DNA of 8,624 nt from an alpha proteobacterium 3107 (GTDB taxonomy: Bacteria > Pseudomonadota > Alphaproteobacteria > Rhodobacterales > Rhodobacteraceae): the NCBI GenBank assembly GCA_001483205.1, contig JPPB01000309.1, positions 1 through 8,624 on the forward strand, written 5' to 3'. The translations under genes and the position numbers were made by a program. The first letter of the stretch is position 1, and each line of letters opens with the position of its first letter. Positions 1 to 7,106 of this stretch are shown piece by piece. The notes below the pieces were generated by a model. That model did not search any database. It was not told the DNA's origin and saw only the letters and a program-made list of their open reading frames with translations.

Positions 1-31
1 GAAGTTTCGGCGGTGCCGGGTTCTGACCTGT

Positions 32-51
32 GTGTGGCGATCCCGCCACAC
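32..51. promoter_or_regulatory. Perfect 8-bp inverted repeat (hairpin) ahead of glnD
   Basis: GTGTGGCG (32-39) and CGCCACAC (44-51) are exact reverse complements separated by ATCC, so an RNA copy would form an 8-bp stem with a tetraloop and a DNA copy would be a symmetric site. It ends 18 bases before the ATG at 70. A C-rich run rather than a T run follows, so it is not a typical intrinsic terminator on this strand. It may be a leader structure, an operator, or the end of the upstream transcription unit. If translation starts at the GTG at 13 or 34, it would lie at or within the start of the coding region. The role is inference; only the pairing is seen. Confidence 0.45.
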
Positions 52-69
52 CCGCCCCCCCCTGATGCC

Positions 70-2805
70 ATGATTTGCCCGCCCGGGGCGGTTTTCGACA
101 CCGATGCCGTCGCCCGTGCCCTTGCCGCCCGGATTGACCGCGCCCCCGATGACCTGACGCGCCGGACGGAAACCGCCGCGGTTCTGCGCGCGGCGCGCCA
201 ATCCGCGCTTCGGGCGATTGGCGAGGCATTCGGGGCCGACCCCCTGGACGCGCGCGGGGCCACCCGTGCCTATGCCTATCTGACCGACTGTCTGACCGAT
301 TGTGCCTTTCGCGCGGCGAGCGAATGGCTGCATCCCCGGCCCAACCCGACCGAGGGCGAGCGGCTTTCACTGTTGGCGACGGGCGGCTATGGCCGGGCCG
401 AGATGGCCCCCCATTCCGATGCCGATCTGCTGTTCCTGATCCCCTATAAGATCACCCCATGGGCCGAAAGCGTGATCGAATCGATGCTTTATATCCTGTG
501 GGATCTGGGGCTGAAGGTGGGCCATGCCACCCGCACGGTCCGCGATTGTGTCAATCTGGGGCGGGAAGACCACACGATCCTGACCGCGCTGCTTGAGCAC
601 CGGTTTCTGACCGGCCACGCGCCCCTGGCCCAAGAGCTGGACGACACCCTGCGCAAACGGCTGTTCACCGGCACCGCGCGGGACTTTATCGAGGCCAAGC
701 TGGCCGAGCGCGATGTGCGGCACGAAAAGCAGGGCGGCCAGCGCTATGTGGTCGAGCCGAACGTGAAAGAGGGCAAGGGCGGCCTGCGCGACCTGCAATC
801 GCTGTTCTGGATCGCCAAATACCTGCACCGGGTGCGGCAGACCGCGGACCTGGTGTCGATCAATGTCTTTACCGCCGAAGAGTTCACCGGGTTCATGGCG
901 GCGGAAAACTTTCTGTGGGCGGTGCGCTGTCATCTGCACCTGATCACCGGGCGCGCGGTGGACCGGCTGACCTTTGACCTTCAGGTCGAGGTGGCGCGGC
1001 GGCTGGGCTATACCAATACCGGCGGGCGGCGGGCCGTAGAGCATTTTATGCAGGATTACTTTCGCCATGCCACGATGACCGGCGACCTGACCCGTATTTT
1101 CCTGACCGCGATGGAGGCCGCCCATATCAAGCGCGCCCCGGATGTCATGGGGTTTCTGCGCCGCAAGAAAAAGCTGCGCCCCGGATACAGGCTGATCCGC
1201 AACCGGCTGGTCATCGCGGATGAACCGGGGTTTCTTGCCGATAAGCTCAACCTGCTCAGGCTGTTCGAGGAAGCCCTGCGCACCGGTTATCTGATCCACC
1301 CGGACGCCATGCGTCTGGTGGCGGCCAATCTGCGCCGGATTGATGACGGGATGCGCCGGGACAAAGAGGCCGTGCGCCTGTTTCTCGACCTGTTGCTGAA
1401 GCACGGCAACCCCGAACGCGCCCTGCGGCGGATGAATGAGCTGGGGGTGCTGGCCGCCTTTATCCCCGAATTTGCCCCCATTGTCGCGATGATGCAGTTC
1501 AACATGTATCACAGCTATACGGTGGACGAACACACCATCCAGTGCATCGCGCAACTGGCAATGATCGAGCGGGGAGAGCTGATCGAGAACCTGCCGGTTG
1601 CCTCGGGCATTCTCGGCCAGGGGGTCAACCGCCGGGTGCTTTACGTGGCGCTGTTGCTGCATGACATCGGCAAGGGCCGTGGTCAGGACCATTCCGTGCT
1701 TGGCGCGCGGATTGCCCGGCAGGTTGCGCCCCGGCTGAGGTTGAAAAAGGACGAATGCGAAACCGTTGAGTGGCTGGTGCGGCATCACCTGCTGATGTCG
1801 GACATGGCGCAGAAGCGCGATATTTCCGATCCGCGCACCGTGCGGGCCTTTGCCAAGGCGGTGAAGAACCGTGCCAATCTGGACCTGCTGACGGTGCTGA
1901 CCGTCTGTGATATTCGCGGGGTCGGCCCTGACGCCTGGAACAACTGGAAGGCCATGCTGCTGCGAGAGCTCTACCGGTCAACCGCTCTGGTGCTTGAGGG
2001 CGGGCTTGAGGCACTGAGCGCCACCCTGCGCGAGGAACAGGCCCGCAAAGCTCTGCGCGACCGGCTGTCCGGTTGGGACGCGGCGCGGATACGGGCGGAA
2101 TCTCAGCGCCATTACGGGGCGTACTGGCAGGGGCTGCGCACCGATGAGCACGCGGTCTTTGCCCGGCTGTTGCAGGGGTTGGGCGCAGATGAAATCCGTA
2201 TCGACCTGAAACCGGACGCGCTGCGCGATGCCACCCGCCTGTGCTTTGCGCTGGCCGATCATCCGGGGGTTTTTTCCCGTCTGGCGGGGGCGCTGGCGCT
2301 GGTGGGGGCGAATGTGGTTGACGCGCGCACCTATACGTCGAAAGACGGCCATGCGACGACGGTTTTCTGGATACAGGACGGCGACGGCCACCCCTATGCC
2401 GCCGACCACCTGCCGCGCCTGCGCCGGATGATTGACGAGACCCTGGCCGGGCGGATCGTTGCGCGCGAGGCCCTGAAATCCCGCGACCGGCTGAAAAAGC
2501 GGGAACGGGCCTTTCGGGTGCCGACCACGATCCTGTTTGACAACGAAGGGTCAGAAATTCACACCATCATCGAGGTCGATACCCGTGACCGCCCCGGTCT
2601 GCTCTATGACCTTACCCGCACACTGGCGGCGGCGAATGTCTGTATCGCCTCGGCGGTGATTGCGACCTATGGCGAGCAGGCGGTGGACAGTTTCTATGTG
2701 AAAGACATGTTTGGCCTCAAGCTCCATTCAAAGCAAAAACAGGCGCGGCTGGAGCAGCGCCTGCGGGATGCGATTCGCGAAGGCGCGGAAAGGGCGGCGG
2801 CATGA
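70..2805 (+). CDS. glnD: Bifunctional [protein-PII] uridylyltransferase / uridylyl-removing enzyme GlnD
   Basis: GlnD senses glutamine and controls nitrogen assimilation in the cytoplasm by adding UMP to, or removing it from, PII proteins (GlnB/GlnK). Residue numbers here count from the GTG at 13, as the open frame runs 930 codons from there. The nucleotidyltransferase domain shows GGYGRAE (124-130) and the metal-binding DAD (136-138). The HD hydrolase domain shows H506, the HD pair in LLHDIGKG (548-555), H560, HH 591-592 and D633. Two ACT domains for glutamine sensing follow at about 741-815 and 850-925. Length is normal for the alphaproteobacterial family and no catalytic motif is missing. 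I prefer the ATG at 70 (911 residues) because the segment before it is a proline-rich stretch containing a hairpin and a C8 run. No clear ribosome binding site decides between 70, GTG 34 and GTG 13. Its stop overlaps the murJ start by ATGA, so the two are probably co-translated. Confidence 0.95.
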   Translation: MICPPGAVFDTDAVARALAARIDRAPDDLTRRTETAAVLRAARQSALRAIGEAFGADPLDARGATRAYAYLTDCLTDCAFRAASEWLHPRPNPTEGERLSLLATGGYGRAEMAPHSDADLLFLIPYKITPWAESVIESMLYILWDLGLKVGHATRTVRDCVNLGREDHTILTALLEHRFLTGHAPLAQELDDTLRKRLFTGTARDFIEAKLAERDVRHEKQGGQRYVVEPNVKEGKGGLRDLQSLFWIAKYLHRVRQTADLVSINVFTAEEFTGFMAAENFLWAVRCHLHLITGRAVDRLTFDLQVEVARRLGYTNTGGRRAVEHFMQDYFRHATMTGDLTRIFLTAMEAAHIKRAPDVMGFLRRKKKLRPGYRLIRNRLVIADEPGFLADKLNLLRLFEEALRTGYLIHPDAMRLVAANLRRIDDGMRRDKEAVRLFLDLLLKHGNPERALRRMNELGVLAAFIPEFAPIVAMMQFNMYHSYTVDEHTIQCIAQLAMIERGELIENLPVASGILGQGVNRRVLYVALLLHDIGKGRGQDHSVLGARIARQVAPRLRLKKDECETVEWLVRHHLLMSDMAQKRDISDPRTVRAFAKAVKNRANLDLLTVLTVCDIRGVGPDAWNNWKAMLLRELYRSTALVLEGGLEALSATLREEQARKALRDRLSGWDAARIRAESQRHYGAYWQGLRTDEHAVFARLLQGLGADEIRIDLKPDALRDATRLCFALADHPGVFSRLAGALALVGANVVDARTYTSKDGHATTVFWIQDGDGHPYAADHLPRLRRMIDETLAGRIVAREALKSRDRLKKRERAFRVPTTILFDNEGSEIHTIIEVDTRDRPGLLYDLTRTLAAANVCIASAVIATYGEQAVDSFYVKDMFGLKLHSKQKQARLEQRLRDAIREGAERAAA
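2787..2794 (+). promoter_or_regulatory. Ribosome binding site for murJ inside glnD
   Basis: GGAAAGGG lies within the last glnD codons, 7 bases before the murJ ATG. Together with the ATGA stop/start overlap it supports the murJ start at 2802 and translational coupling to glnD. Confidence 0.5.
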
Positions 2806-4334
2806 GGCTGGCCTCGGGGGTTTTCACTGTTGGCATGTGGACATTGCTCAGCCGCGTTCTGGGTTTTGTCCGTGATGTGCTGATTGCGGCCTGGCTGGGC
2901 ACCGGGGCGGCGCATCAGGCGTTTGTGGCCGCCTTTACCCTTCCCAACCTGTTCCGGCGGTTCTTTGCCGAGGGCGCGTTCAACATGGCCTTCGTGCCGT
3001 TATTTGCCAAAAAGCTGGAGGCAGGCGAGGGCGCAGAGCGCTTTGCCTCTGACGCCCTGTCGGTGCTGGTTGCGATCCTGATCGTGCTGACGGCGCTGGC
3101 GCATGTTCTGATGCCCGCGCTTATCTATGCGCAGGTGTCGGGGTTTGCCGGGACTGAGAGGTTCGATCTGGCGGTGGCCTATGGCCGCATCACCTTTCCC
3201 TATATCCTGTTTATTTCCGTTGCCGCGCTGTTGTCGGGGGTTCTGAACGCGACCCGACGCTTTGCCGCCGCCGCCGCCGCCCCGGTGGTGCTTAATATCC
3301 TGTTCATCGGGGCGATTGTGTTTGCGGGCCTGTCCGGGCGGGATGTGGGCCGGGCGCTGGCCTGGGCCGTGCCGGTTGCCGGGGTCTGTCAGATGGCGCT
3401 GGTCTGGGTTGCGGCCCGGCGCGCCGGTTTCGACATCCGCCTGCGCCGTCCGCGCTGGACACCGGAAATGAAGCGTCTGGCGGTGATTGCCGCGCCTGCC
3501 GCCCTTGCCGGGGGGGTGATGCAGGTCAACCTGCTGATCGGTCGTCAGGTCGCAAGCTGGTTCGACGGCGCGGTGTCGTGGCTGTATAACGCTGACCGGT
3601 TGTATCAGTTGCCGCTGGGGGTGGTGGGCATCGCCATCGGCATTGTTCTGTTGCCGGAGCTTGCGCGCCGTCTGCAAGGGGGAGATACGGCGGGCGGGCG
3701 AGCGGCGTTCAACCGTGCCACCGAGATGGCGCTGGTGCTGACCCTGCCTGCGGCCGTGGCGCTTGTGGTGATTCCGGGGCCGCTGGTCAGTGTGTTGTTC
3801 GAGCGCGGGGCCTTCCGGCCCGAGGACACCGCCCGCACCGCGCTGGCGGTGGCGATCTACGGGCTGGGGCTGCCGGCCTTTGTGCTGCAAAAGGTGACAC
3901 AGCCGCTTTATTTTGCGCGCGAGGACACCCGGACGCCGTTCCGCATGGCTGTTGTGGCGATGGTTGTCAATGCGGTGGTGGCCATCGGGCTGGCCCCGTT
4001 TATCGGCTTTGTGTCTGCCGCTGTTGCCACCAGTGTGGCCGGTTGGGTGATGTATCTGCTGTTGTGGCGCGGGGCGCGGGGGATGGGTGATGCGGCGCGG
4101 GCCGACGGGCGGCTGAAGCGCCGGGTTTGGCGGATTGCAGCGGCGTCGGTGCTGATGGGTGCGGGGTTGCTTTGCGCTGCGTGGCTTCTGGCGCCGGTGC
4201 TGAGCCTTCCGGGGTGGCGCTATCCGGGGCTTGTGCTTCTGGTCGCGGCGGGGATGGCCGGTTACGGGCTTGCGGGCCGGATGCTGGGGGCCTTCCGGCT
4301 GTCGGAACTCAGGGGCGCGCTGCGACGGGGATAA
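2802..4334 (+). CDS. murJ: Lipid II flippase MurJ (MviN family)
   Basis: MurJ moves undecaprenyl-linked lipid II from the inner to the outer face of the cytoplasmic membrane for peptidoglycan synthesis. The 510-residue, very hydrophobic protein matches the usual length and 14-helix plan of this MOP-superfamily transporter. The family signature in the first helices is clear: LLSRVLGFVRD (15-25) and LPNLFRRFFAEGAF (47-60). The cavity arginines known from E. coli MurJ, R18, R24 and R52, are present at the same positions, and the E. coli R270 equivalent is R266 in NADRLYQLPLGVVG (263-276). The loop FAREDTRTP (371-379) also fits the family. Position 39, acidic (D39) in E. coli, is Q here. An alanine run (A155-A160) is encoded by six GCC triplets. 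The gene starts at an ATG overlapping the glnD stop. It ends 76 bp before the end of the convergent transporter gene. The family call is secure; no sign of damage. Confidence 0.95.
   Translation: MRLASGVFTVGMWTLLSRVLGFVRDVLIAAWLGTGAAHQAFVAAFTLPNLFRRFFAEGAFNMAFVPLFAKKLEAGEGAERFASDALSVLVAILIVLTALAHVLMPALIYAQVSGFAGTERFDLAVAYGRITFPYILFISVAALLSGVLNATRRFAAAAAAPVVLNILFIGAIVFAGLSGRDVGRALAWAVPVAGVCQMALVWVAARRAGFDIRLRRPRWTPEMKRLAVIAAPAALAGGVMQVNLLIGRQVASWFDGAVSWLYNADRLYQLPLGVVGIAIGIVLLPELARRLQGGDTAGGRAAFNRATEMALVLTLPAAVALVVIPGPLVSVLFERGAFRPEDTARTALAVAIYGLGLPAFVLQKVTQPLYFAREDTRTPFRMAVVAMVVNAVVAIGLAPFIGFVSAAVATSVAGWVMYLLLWRGARGMGDAARADGRLKRRVWRIAAASVLMGAGLLCAAWLLAPVLSLPGWRYPGLVLLVAAGMAGYGLAGRMLGAFRLSELRGALRRG
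3264..3281 (+). repeat. (GCC)6 trinucleotide run in murJ
   Basis: Six consecutive GCC triplets encode Ala155-Ala160 of MurJ, next to a predicted membrane helix. Slippage would change the alanine count without shifting the frame. Such runs are common by chance in GC-rich coding DNA. Confidence 0.7.
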
Positions 4335-4410
4335 TGTGTTCCGGTCTTGTCGGGGGGGGCGCGCTGGCAACCAATGCGCCATCATTCAGAGGTCTTTTGT
4401 AAGAACCGGC
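4335..4410. terminator. Possible bidirectional terminator between convergent genes
   Basis: The 76-bp gap between the murJ stop and the transporter stop can fold on itself. An outer stem pairs 4341-4348 with 4401-4409 (CCGGT/ACCGG plus CTT/AAG, with one bulged A). An inner stem pairs GGCGC (4358-4362) with GCGCC (4376-4380), and a 3-bp extension closes over CAA. A G8 run lies at 4352-4359. Neither strand has a proper T tract directly after a stem; the TCTTTT at 4393-4398 is inside the outer stem. The position between convergent genes suggests a terminator, but the sequence is not canonical. Confidence 0.25.
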
Positions 4411-5298
4411 TCAGCGCCCCCCACCCTTCAGCAACAACAGCAATGCCAGCACGACGGGCGTGCCCCCCGCCAGCACCCGCCACTCGGGAAGGGCGCTGCC
4501 CAAAGCCGCCTCCCACAGGATCACCCACACCGGCGTCAGATAGGTATAGGCCATCACCTTGGCCGATGGCAGCCGAAGCGTGGCGAACTGAACCAGCCAG
4601 AAGGAAATAGCCGTGGCGAAAACGGTCAGATACGCCACCGTAACCCAGACAATCGCGGGCAAAGCGCTCCACCCGGTCGTGGCCAGCGCGGGCCAGGCAC
4701 AGACCCCCAGCACCAGCGTGCCGCCCACCAGGGTGCCGAAGGTGAACACCCGCGTCGGCTCCCCCCGGTTCAGCCGCCGCACCATGGGGGTATAGAGCGC
4801 GTGCGCCGCGCAACCGACGAAAAAGATCGCCTCGCCCCGCCCGACATCAAAGCCCAGAAACGCCGCCGGATCGCCGCGAAAGATCACCCACAAGGCACCC
4901 GCCGCGCCGATCACCAGCGCCGCCGCCATCCGTCCGGTCATCACCTGCCGCAGCAATAGCCAGCCGAACAGCCCCGACAAGACCGGCGTCATCGTGAACA
5001 CGGCGGCGGTCGAAACCGGCGGCGCGGTTTTCAGCCCCTCGAACATCAGCACGAAATAGACGGCGTATAGCCCGCCGAGCAGAAGATAGCGCCACGGGGA
5101 GTGCAGAGCGCCCTGCGGGATGCCCCCGGCCATCGCCGCCGCCCCCATCAGAATCGCCGCCAGGGCCATGCGCAGGGCGGTAAGCGCCATCGGGTCGATC
5201 AGGTTGGCGATCAGCGCGCCGAGGCTGAACGACCCGGCGACCAGGGCCGAAAAGATAAGCATCGCCAGATGCCCCCGGGCGGGATCACTCATCATCAC
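4411..5298 (-). CDS. DMT-superfamily (EamA domain) inner-membrane transporter
   Basis: This is a 295-residue, ten-helix membrane protein of the drug/metabolite transporter superfamily, made of two EamA repeats at about residues 11-140 and 152-290. Typical features are the repeat-end segment around TAAVFTMTPVLSGLFGW (97-113) with R117 after it, the second-repeat counterpart around YTYLTPVWVILWEA (251-264), and a short basic tail (KGGGR). Members export or import small metabolites such as amino acids, but the substrate cannot be read from the sequence. The first three codons are GTG, ATG, ATG (5298, 5295, 5292), so the start is uncertain by two residues. AAAGGGG at 5318-5312 is the best upstream ribosome binding site but lies 13 bases from the GTG. 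The gene is transcribed towards murJ and away from ffh, apparently as a single-gene unit. Confidence 0.88.
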   Translation of the reverse strand: MMMSDPARGHLAMLIFSALVAGSFSLGALIANLIDPMALTALRMALAAILMGAAAMAGGIPQGALHSPWRYLLLGGLYAVYFVLMFEGLKTAPPVSTAAVFTMTPVLSGLFGWLLLRQVMTGRMAAALVIGAAGALWVIFRGDPAAFLGFDVGRGEAIFFVGCAAHALYTPMVRRLNRGEPTRVFTFGTLVGGTLVLGVCAWPALATTGWSALPAIVWVTVAYLTVFATAISFWLVQFATLRLPSAKVMAYTYLTPVWVILWEAALGSALPEWRVLAGGTPVVLALLLLLKGGGR

Positions 5299-5404
5299 TC
5301 ATCCGCGCGCGCCCCTTTGCCCTCACCGTCGCAATGTTCATCCCCGACTCCGGCCCGGATTGCAACCACGCCCCGATGACAGCGCCAGCTTCCCCCGTTC
5401 CCGC

Positions 5405-5433
5405 TTGACTCCCGCCGCCCCGCCGGTTAAGGC
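5405..5433 (+). promoter_or_regulatory. Candidate promoter of the ffh operon
   Basis: TTGACT (5405-5410) matches a housekeeping -35 box in five of six positions. Seventeen bases on is TAAGGC (5428-5433), a poor -10 box; with a 16-base gap it would be TTAAGG. Alphaproteobacterial promoters often have a good -35 and a weak -10, and no better candidate is visible in the divergent region. A start near 5440 would give a leader of about 155 bases. I see no convincing promoter for the minus-strand transporter in the same region. Confidence 0.35.
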
Positions 5434-5444
5434 CCGCGCAATAC

Positions 5445-5586
5445 CCGGAAGTCCGTCACTGCTTCCGGTCCCGTGGCCAAGGGCCGGGATCGCCCCCCGT
5501 CAGCGAATATCGCCCGCGGGGGCCTCGGCCATTCATTCGGACAGACGGGACCGAACCGCAGCAGGGGCCTCGACCGCGCGAAGGAG
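5445..5586 (+). promoter_or_regulatory. Structured 5' leader of ffh with alternative pairings
   Basis: Several helices can be drawn by eye. Hairpin 1 pairs CCGGAAG (5445-5451) with CTTCCGG (5462-5468). Hairpin 2 pairs TCCC (5469-5472) with GGGA (5486-5489) and GGCC (5475-5478) with GGCC (5482-5485). Hairpin 3 pairs GCCCCC (5492-5497) with GGGGGC (5518-5523), with an inner GCGA/TCGC stem (5503-5506/5510-5513). A fourth, CCT-CG (5568-5572) with CG-AGG (5579-5584), covers part of the ribosome binding site. An exact 9-bp long-range helix, CGGTCCCGT (5466-5474) with ACGGGACCG (5545-5553), excludes the outer part of hairpin 2 and the base of hairpin 1. This could be a regulatory leader; no covariation was tested. 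From memory, a candidate structured RNA named for ffh leaders has been described, and I cannot confirm that this is a member. Confidence 0.35.
5581..5586 (+). promoter_or_regulatory. Ribosome binding site of ffh
   Basis: AAGGAG sits 8 bases before the ATG at 5595 and fixes the ffh start. Its AGG can pair with CCT at 5568-5570 just upstream. Confidence 0.8.
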
Positions 5587-5594
5587 CCATAAGC

Positions 5595-7106
5595 ATGTTT
5601 GAAAATCTGTCCGGTCGCCTCTCCGGCGTCTTTGACCGGCTGACACGGCAGGGCGCGCTCTCTGACGACGATGTGAAAATCGCCCTGCGCGAGGTGCGCG
5701 TGGCACTGCTGGAGGCCGATGTTTCCCTGCCGGTTGTCCGCGATTTCGTGCAGGCGGTGCAGGAACAGGCCACCGGGCAGGCGATCACCAAATCCGTGAC
5801 CCCCGGCCAGCAGGTGGTCAAGATCGTCCATGATGAGCTGGTGCGCATCCTCTCCGGCGACGAGGCCCCGACCGCCGCGCTGAAAATCGACACCCCGCCC
5901 GCGCCGATCCTGATGGTGGGCCTGCAAGGCTCGGGCAAGACCACCACCACCGCCAAGCTCGCCAAACGGCTGAAAGAGAAGAACGGCAAGCGTGTCCTGA
6001 TGGCGTCGCTCGACATTTACCGCCCGGCGGCGCAGGATCAGCTTGCCATCCTTGGTGCGGACATCGGTGTTGATACCCTGCCGGTTGTCAGCGGCCAGTC
6101 CGCCACCGACATCGCCCGGCGCGCCCGCCAGCAGGCAATGATGGGCGGTTACGATGTCTATATGCTCGACACCGCCGGGCGGCTTCACGTTGACGACGCC
6201 CTGATGAAAGAGGTCGAGGAGGTCCGCAATGCGGTCTCTCCGCGCGAAACGCTTCTGGTCGTTGATGGTCTGACCGGTCAGGATGCGGTCAATGTGGCCG
6301 GAGAGTTCGACGGCAGGATCGGCGTCTCGGGCGTTGTGCTCACCCGGATGGATGGTGACGGGCGCGGCGGCGCGGCGCTGTCGATGCGCGCAATCACCGG
6401 CAAGCCGATCAGATTCGTCGGCCTCGGCGAAAAGATGGACGCGCTTGAAGAGTTCCACCCGGAGCGGATCGCGGGCCGCATCCTTGGCATGGGCGACATC
6501 GTTTCCCTGGTCGAGAAAGCGCAGGAAACCATCGAGGCCGAACAGGCCGAACGCATGATGCGGCGCTTTCGCAAGGGCCTGTTCAACATGAACGATCTGC
6601 GGATGCAGCTTGAACAGATGCAGAAGATGGGCGGCATCGAGGGGCTGGCGGCGATGATCCCCGGCATGAAAAAGATGGCGACGCAGGCCGCGGCGGCAGG
6701 TATGGATGACCGGGCACTCCGGCGTCAGATCGCGCTGATCCAGTCGATGACCCGAAAGGAACGCGCCAACCCGCACATCCTTCAGGCCAGTCGGCGAAAG
6801 CGGATTGCGGCGGGGGCGGGCATGGAGCTGTCAGACCTTAACAAGCTGATCAAGATGCAGCGCCAGATGTCTGACATGATGAAGAAAATGGGGCGCATGG
6901 GCAAAGGCGGGCTGTTGAAACAGGCGGCAGGGATGTTCGGTAAGGGCGGCGCGACTGCGGGGCCTGACCTGTCCGGGATGAACCCCGCAGACCTTGACGC
7001 CATGGCCCGGCAACTCGGCGGCAGGCTGCCCGGTGGTTTCGCCGGTCTCGGCCCCGGCCCCGGTGCGCTGCCCTCCGGCCTCAGCGGTTTCGGGAAAAAG
7101 CGATGA
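5595..7106 (+). CDS. ffh: Signal recognition particle protein Ffh (SRP54)
   Basis: Ffh is the GTPase subunit of the signal recognition particle. With 4.5S RNA it binds signal sequences emerging from ribosomes and delivers them to FtsY at the membrane. The 503-residue protein has the N domain (about 1-90) with the ALLEADV motif (37-43). The G domain carries the P-loop GLQGSGKTT (109-117), DIYRPAA of the insertion box (140-146), DTAGR (192-196), TRMDGDGRGGA (250-260) and VGLGEKMDAL (275-284). The methionine-rich M domain (about 325-440) includes the RNA-binding SRRKRIAAGAG (399-409). The last 50 residues are a glycine- and proline-rich tail ending in KKR, longer than in E. coli and probably disordered. 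AAGGAG 8 bases upstream sets the start. The stop overlaps the chorismate mutase start (ATGA). This is the first gene of the downstream transcription unit. Confidence 0.97.
   Translation: MFENLSGRLSGVFDRLTRQGALSDDDVKIALREVRVALLEADVSLPVVRDFVQAVQEQATGQAITKSVTPGQQVVKIVHDELVRILSGDEAPTAALKIDTPPAPILMVGLQGSGKTTTTAKLAKRLKEKNGKRVLMASLDIYRPAAQDQLAILGADIGVDTLPVVSGQSATDIARRARQQAMMGGYDVYMLDTAGRLHVDDALMKEVEEVRNAVSPRETLLVVDGLTGQDAVNVAGEFDGRIGVSGVVLTRMDGDGRGGAALSMRAITGKPIRFVGLGEKMDALEEFHPERIAGRILGMGDIVSLVEKAQETIEAEQAERMMRRFRKGLFNMNDLRMQLEQMQKMGGIEGLAAMIPGMKKMATQAAAAGMDDRALRRQIALIQSMTRKERANPHILQASRRKRIAAGAGMELSDLNKLIKMQRQMSDMMKKMGRMGKGGLLKQAAGMFGKGGATAGPDLSGMNPADLDAMARQLGGRLPGGFAGLGPGPGALPSGLSGFGKKR

Noticed and set aside
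367..1788. 473-codon minus-strand open frame inside glnD
   Set aside because: It is fully antisense to a clear GlnD with intact motifs, and its translation is rich in Q, G, H and P with no family signature. It is a by-product of high GC.
2265..2278. G5-T6-C3 run in glnD resembling a terminator or frameshift site
   Set aside because: It encodes the normal HPGVFSR motif of the first ACT domain in frame, and no stem precedes the T run.
3000..4385. 461-codon minus-strand open frame inside murJ
   Set aside because: It is an antisense shadow of MurJ with a low-complexity, Arg/His/Gln/Pro-rich translation and no recognisable domain.
4231..4959. 242-codon plus-strand open frame across the murJ end and the transporter
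   Set aside because: It overlaps two real genes in wrong frames and has a low-complexity Gln/Pro/Arg-rich translation.
5299..5594. A 4.5S RNA gene or cobalamin riboswitch in the divergent region
   Set aside because: I could not find the SRP Alu/S-domain features or a B12-box-like segment. The pairings seen fit a leader of ffh better.
5427..6776. 449-codon minus-strand open frame over ffh and its leader
   Set aside because: It mirrors a well-supported ffh gene, and its translation shows no known motif.
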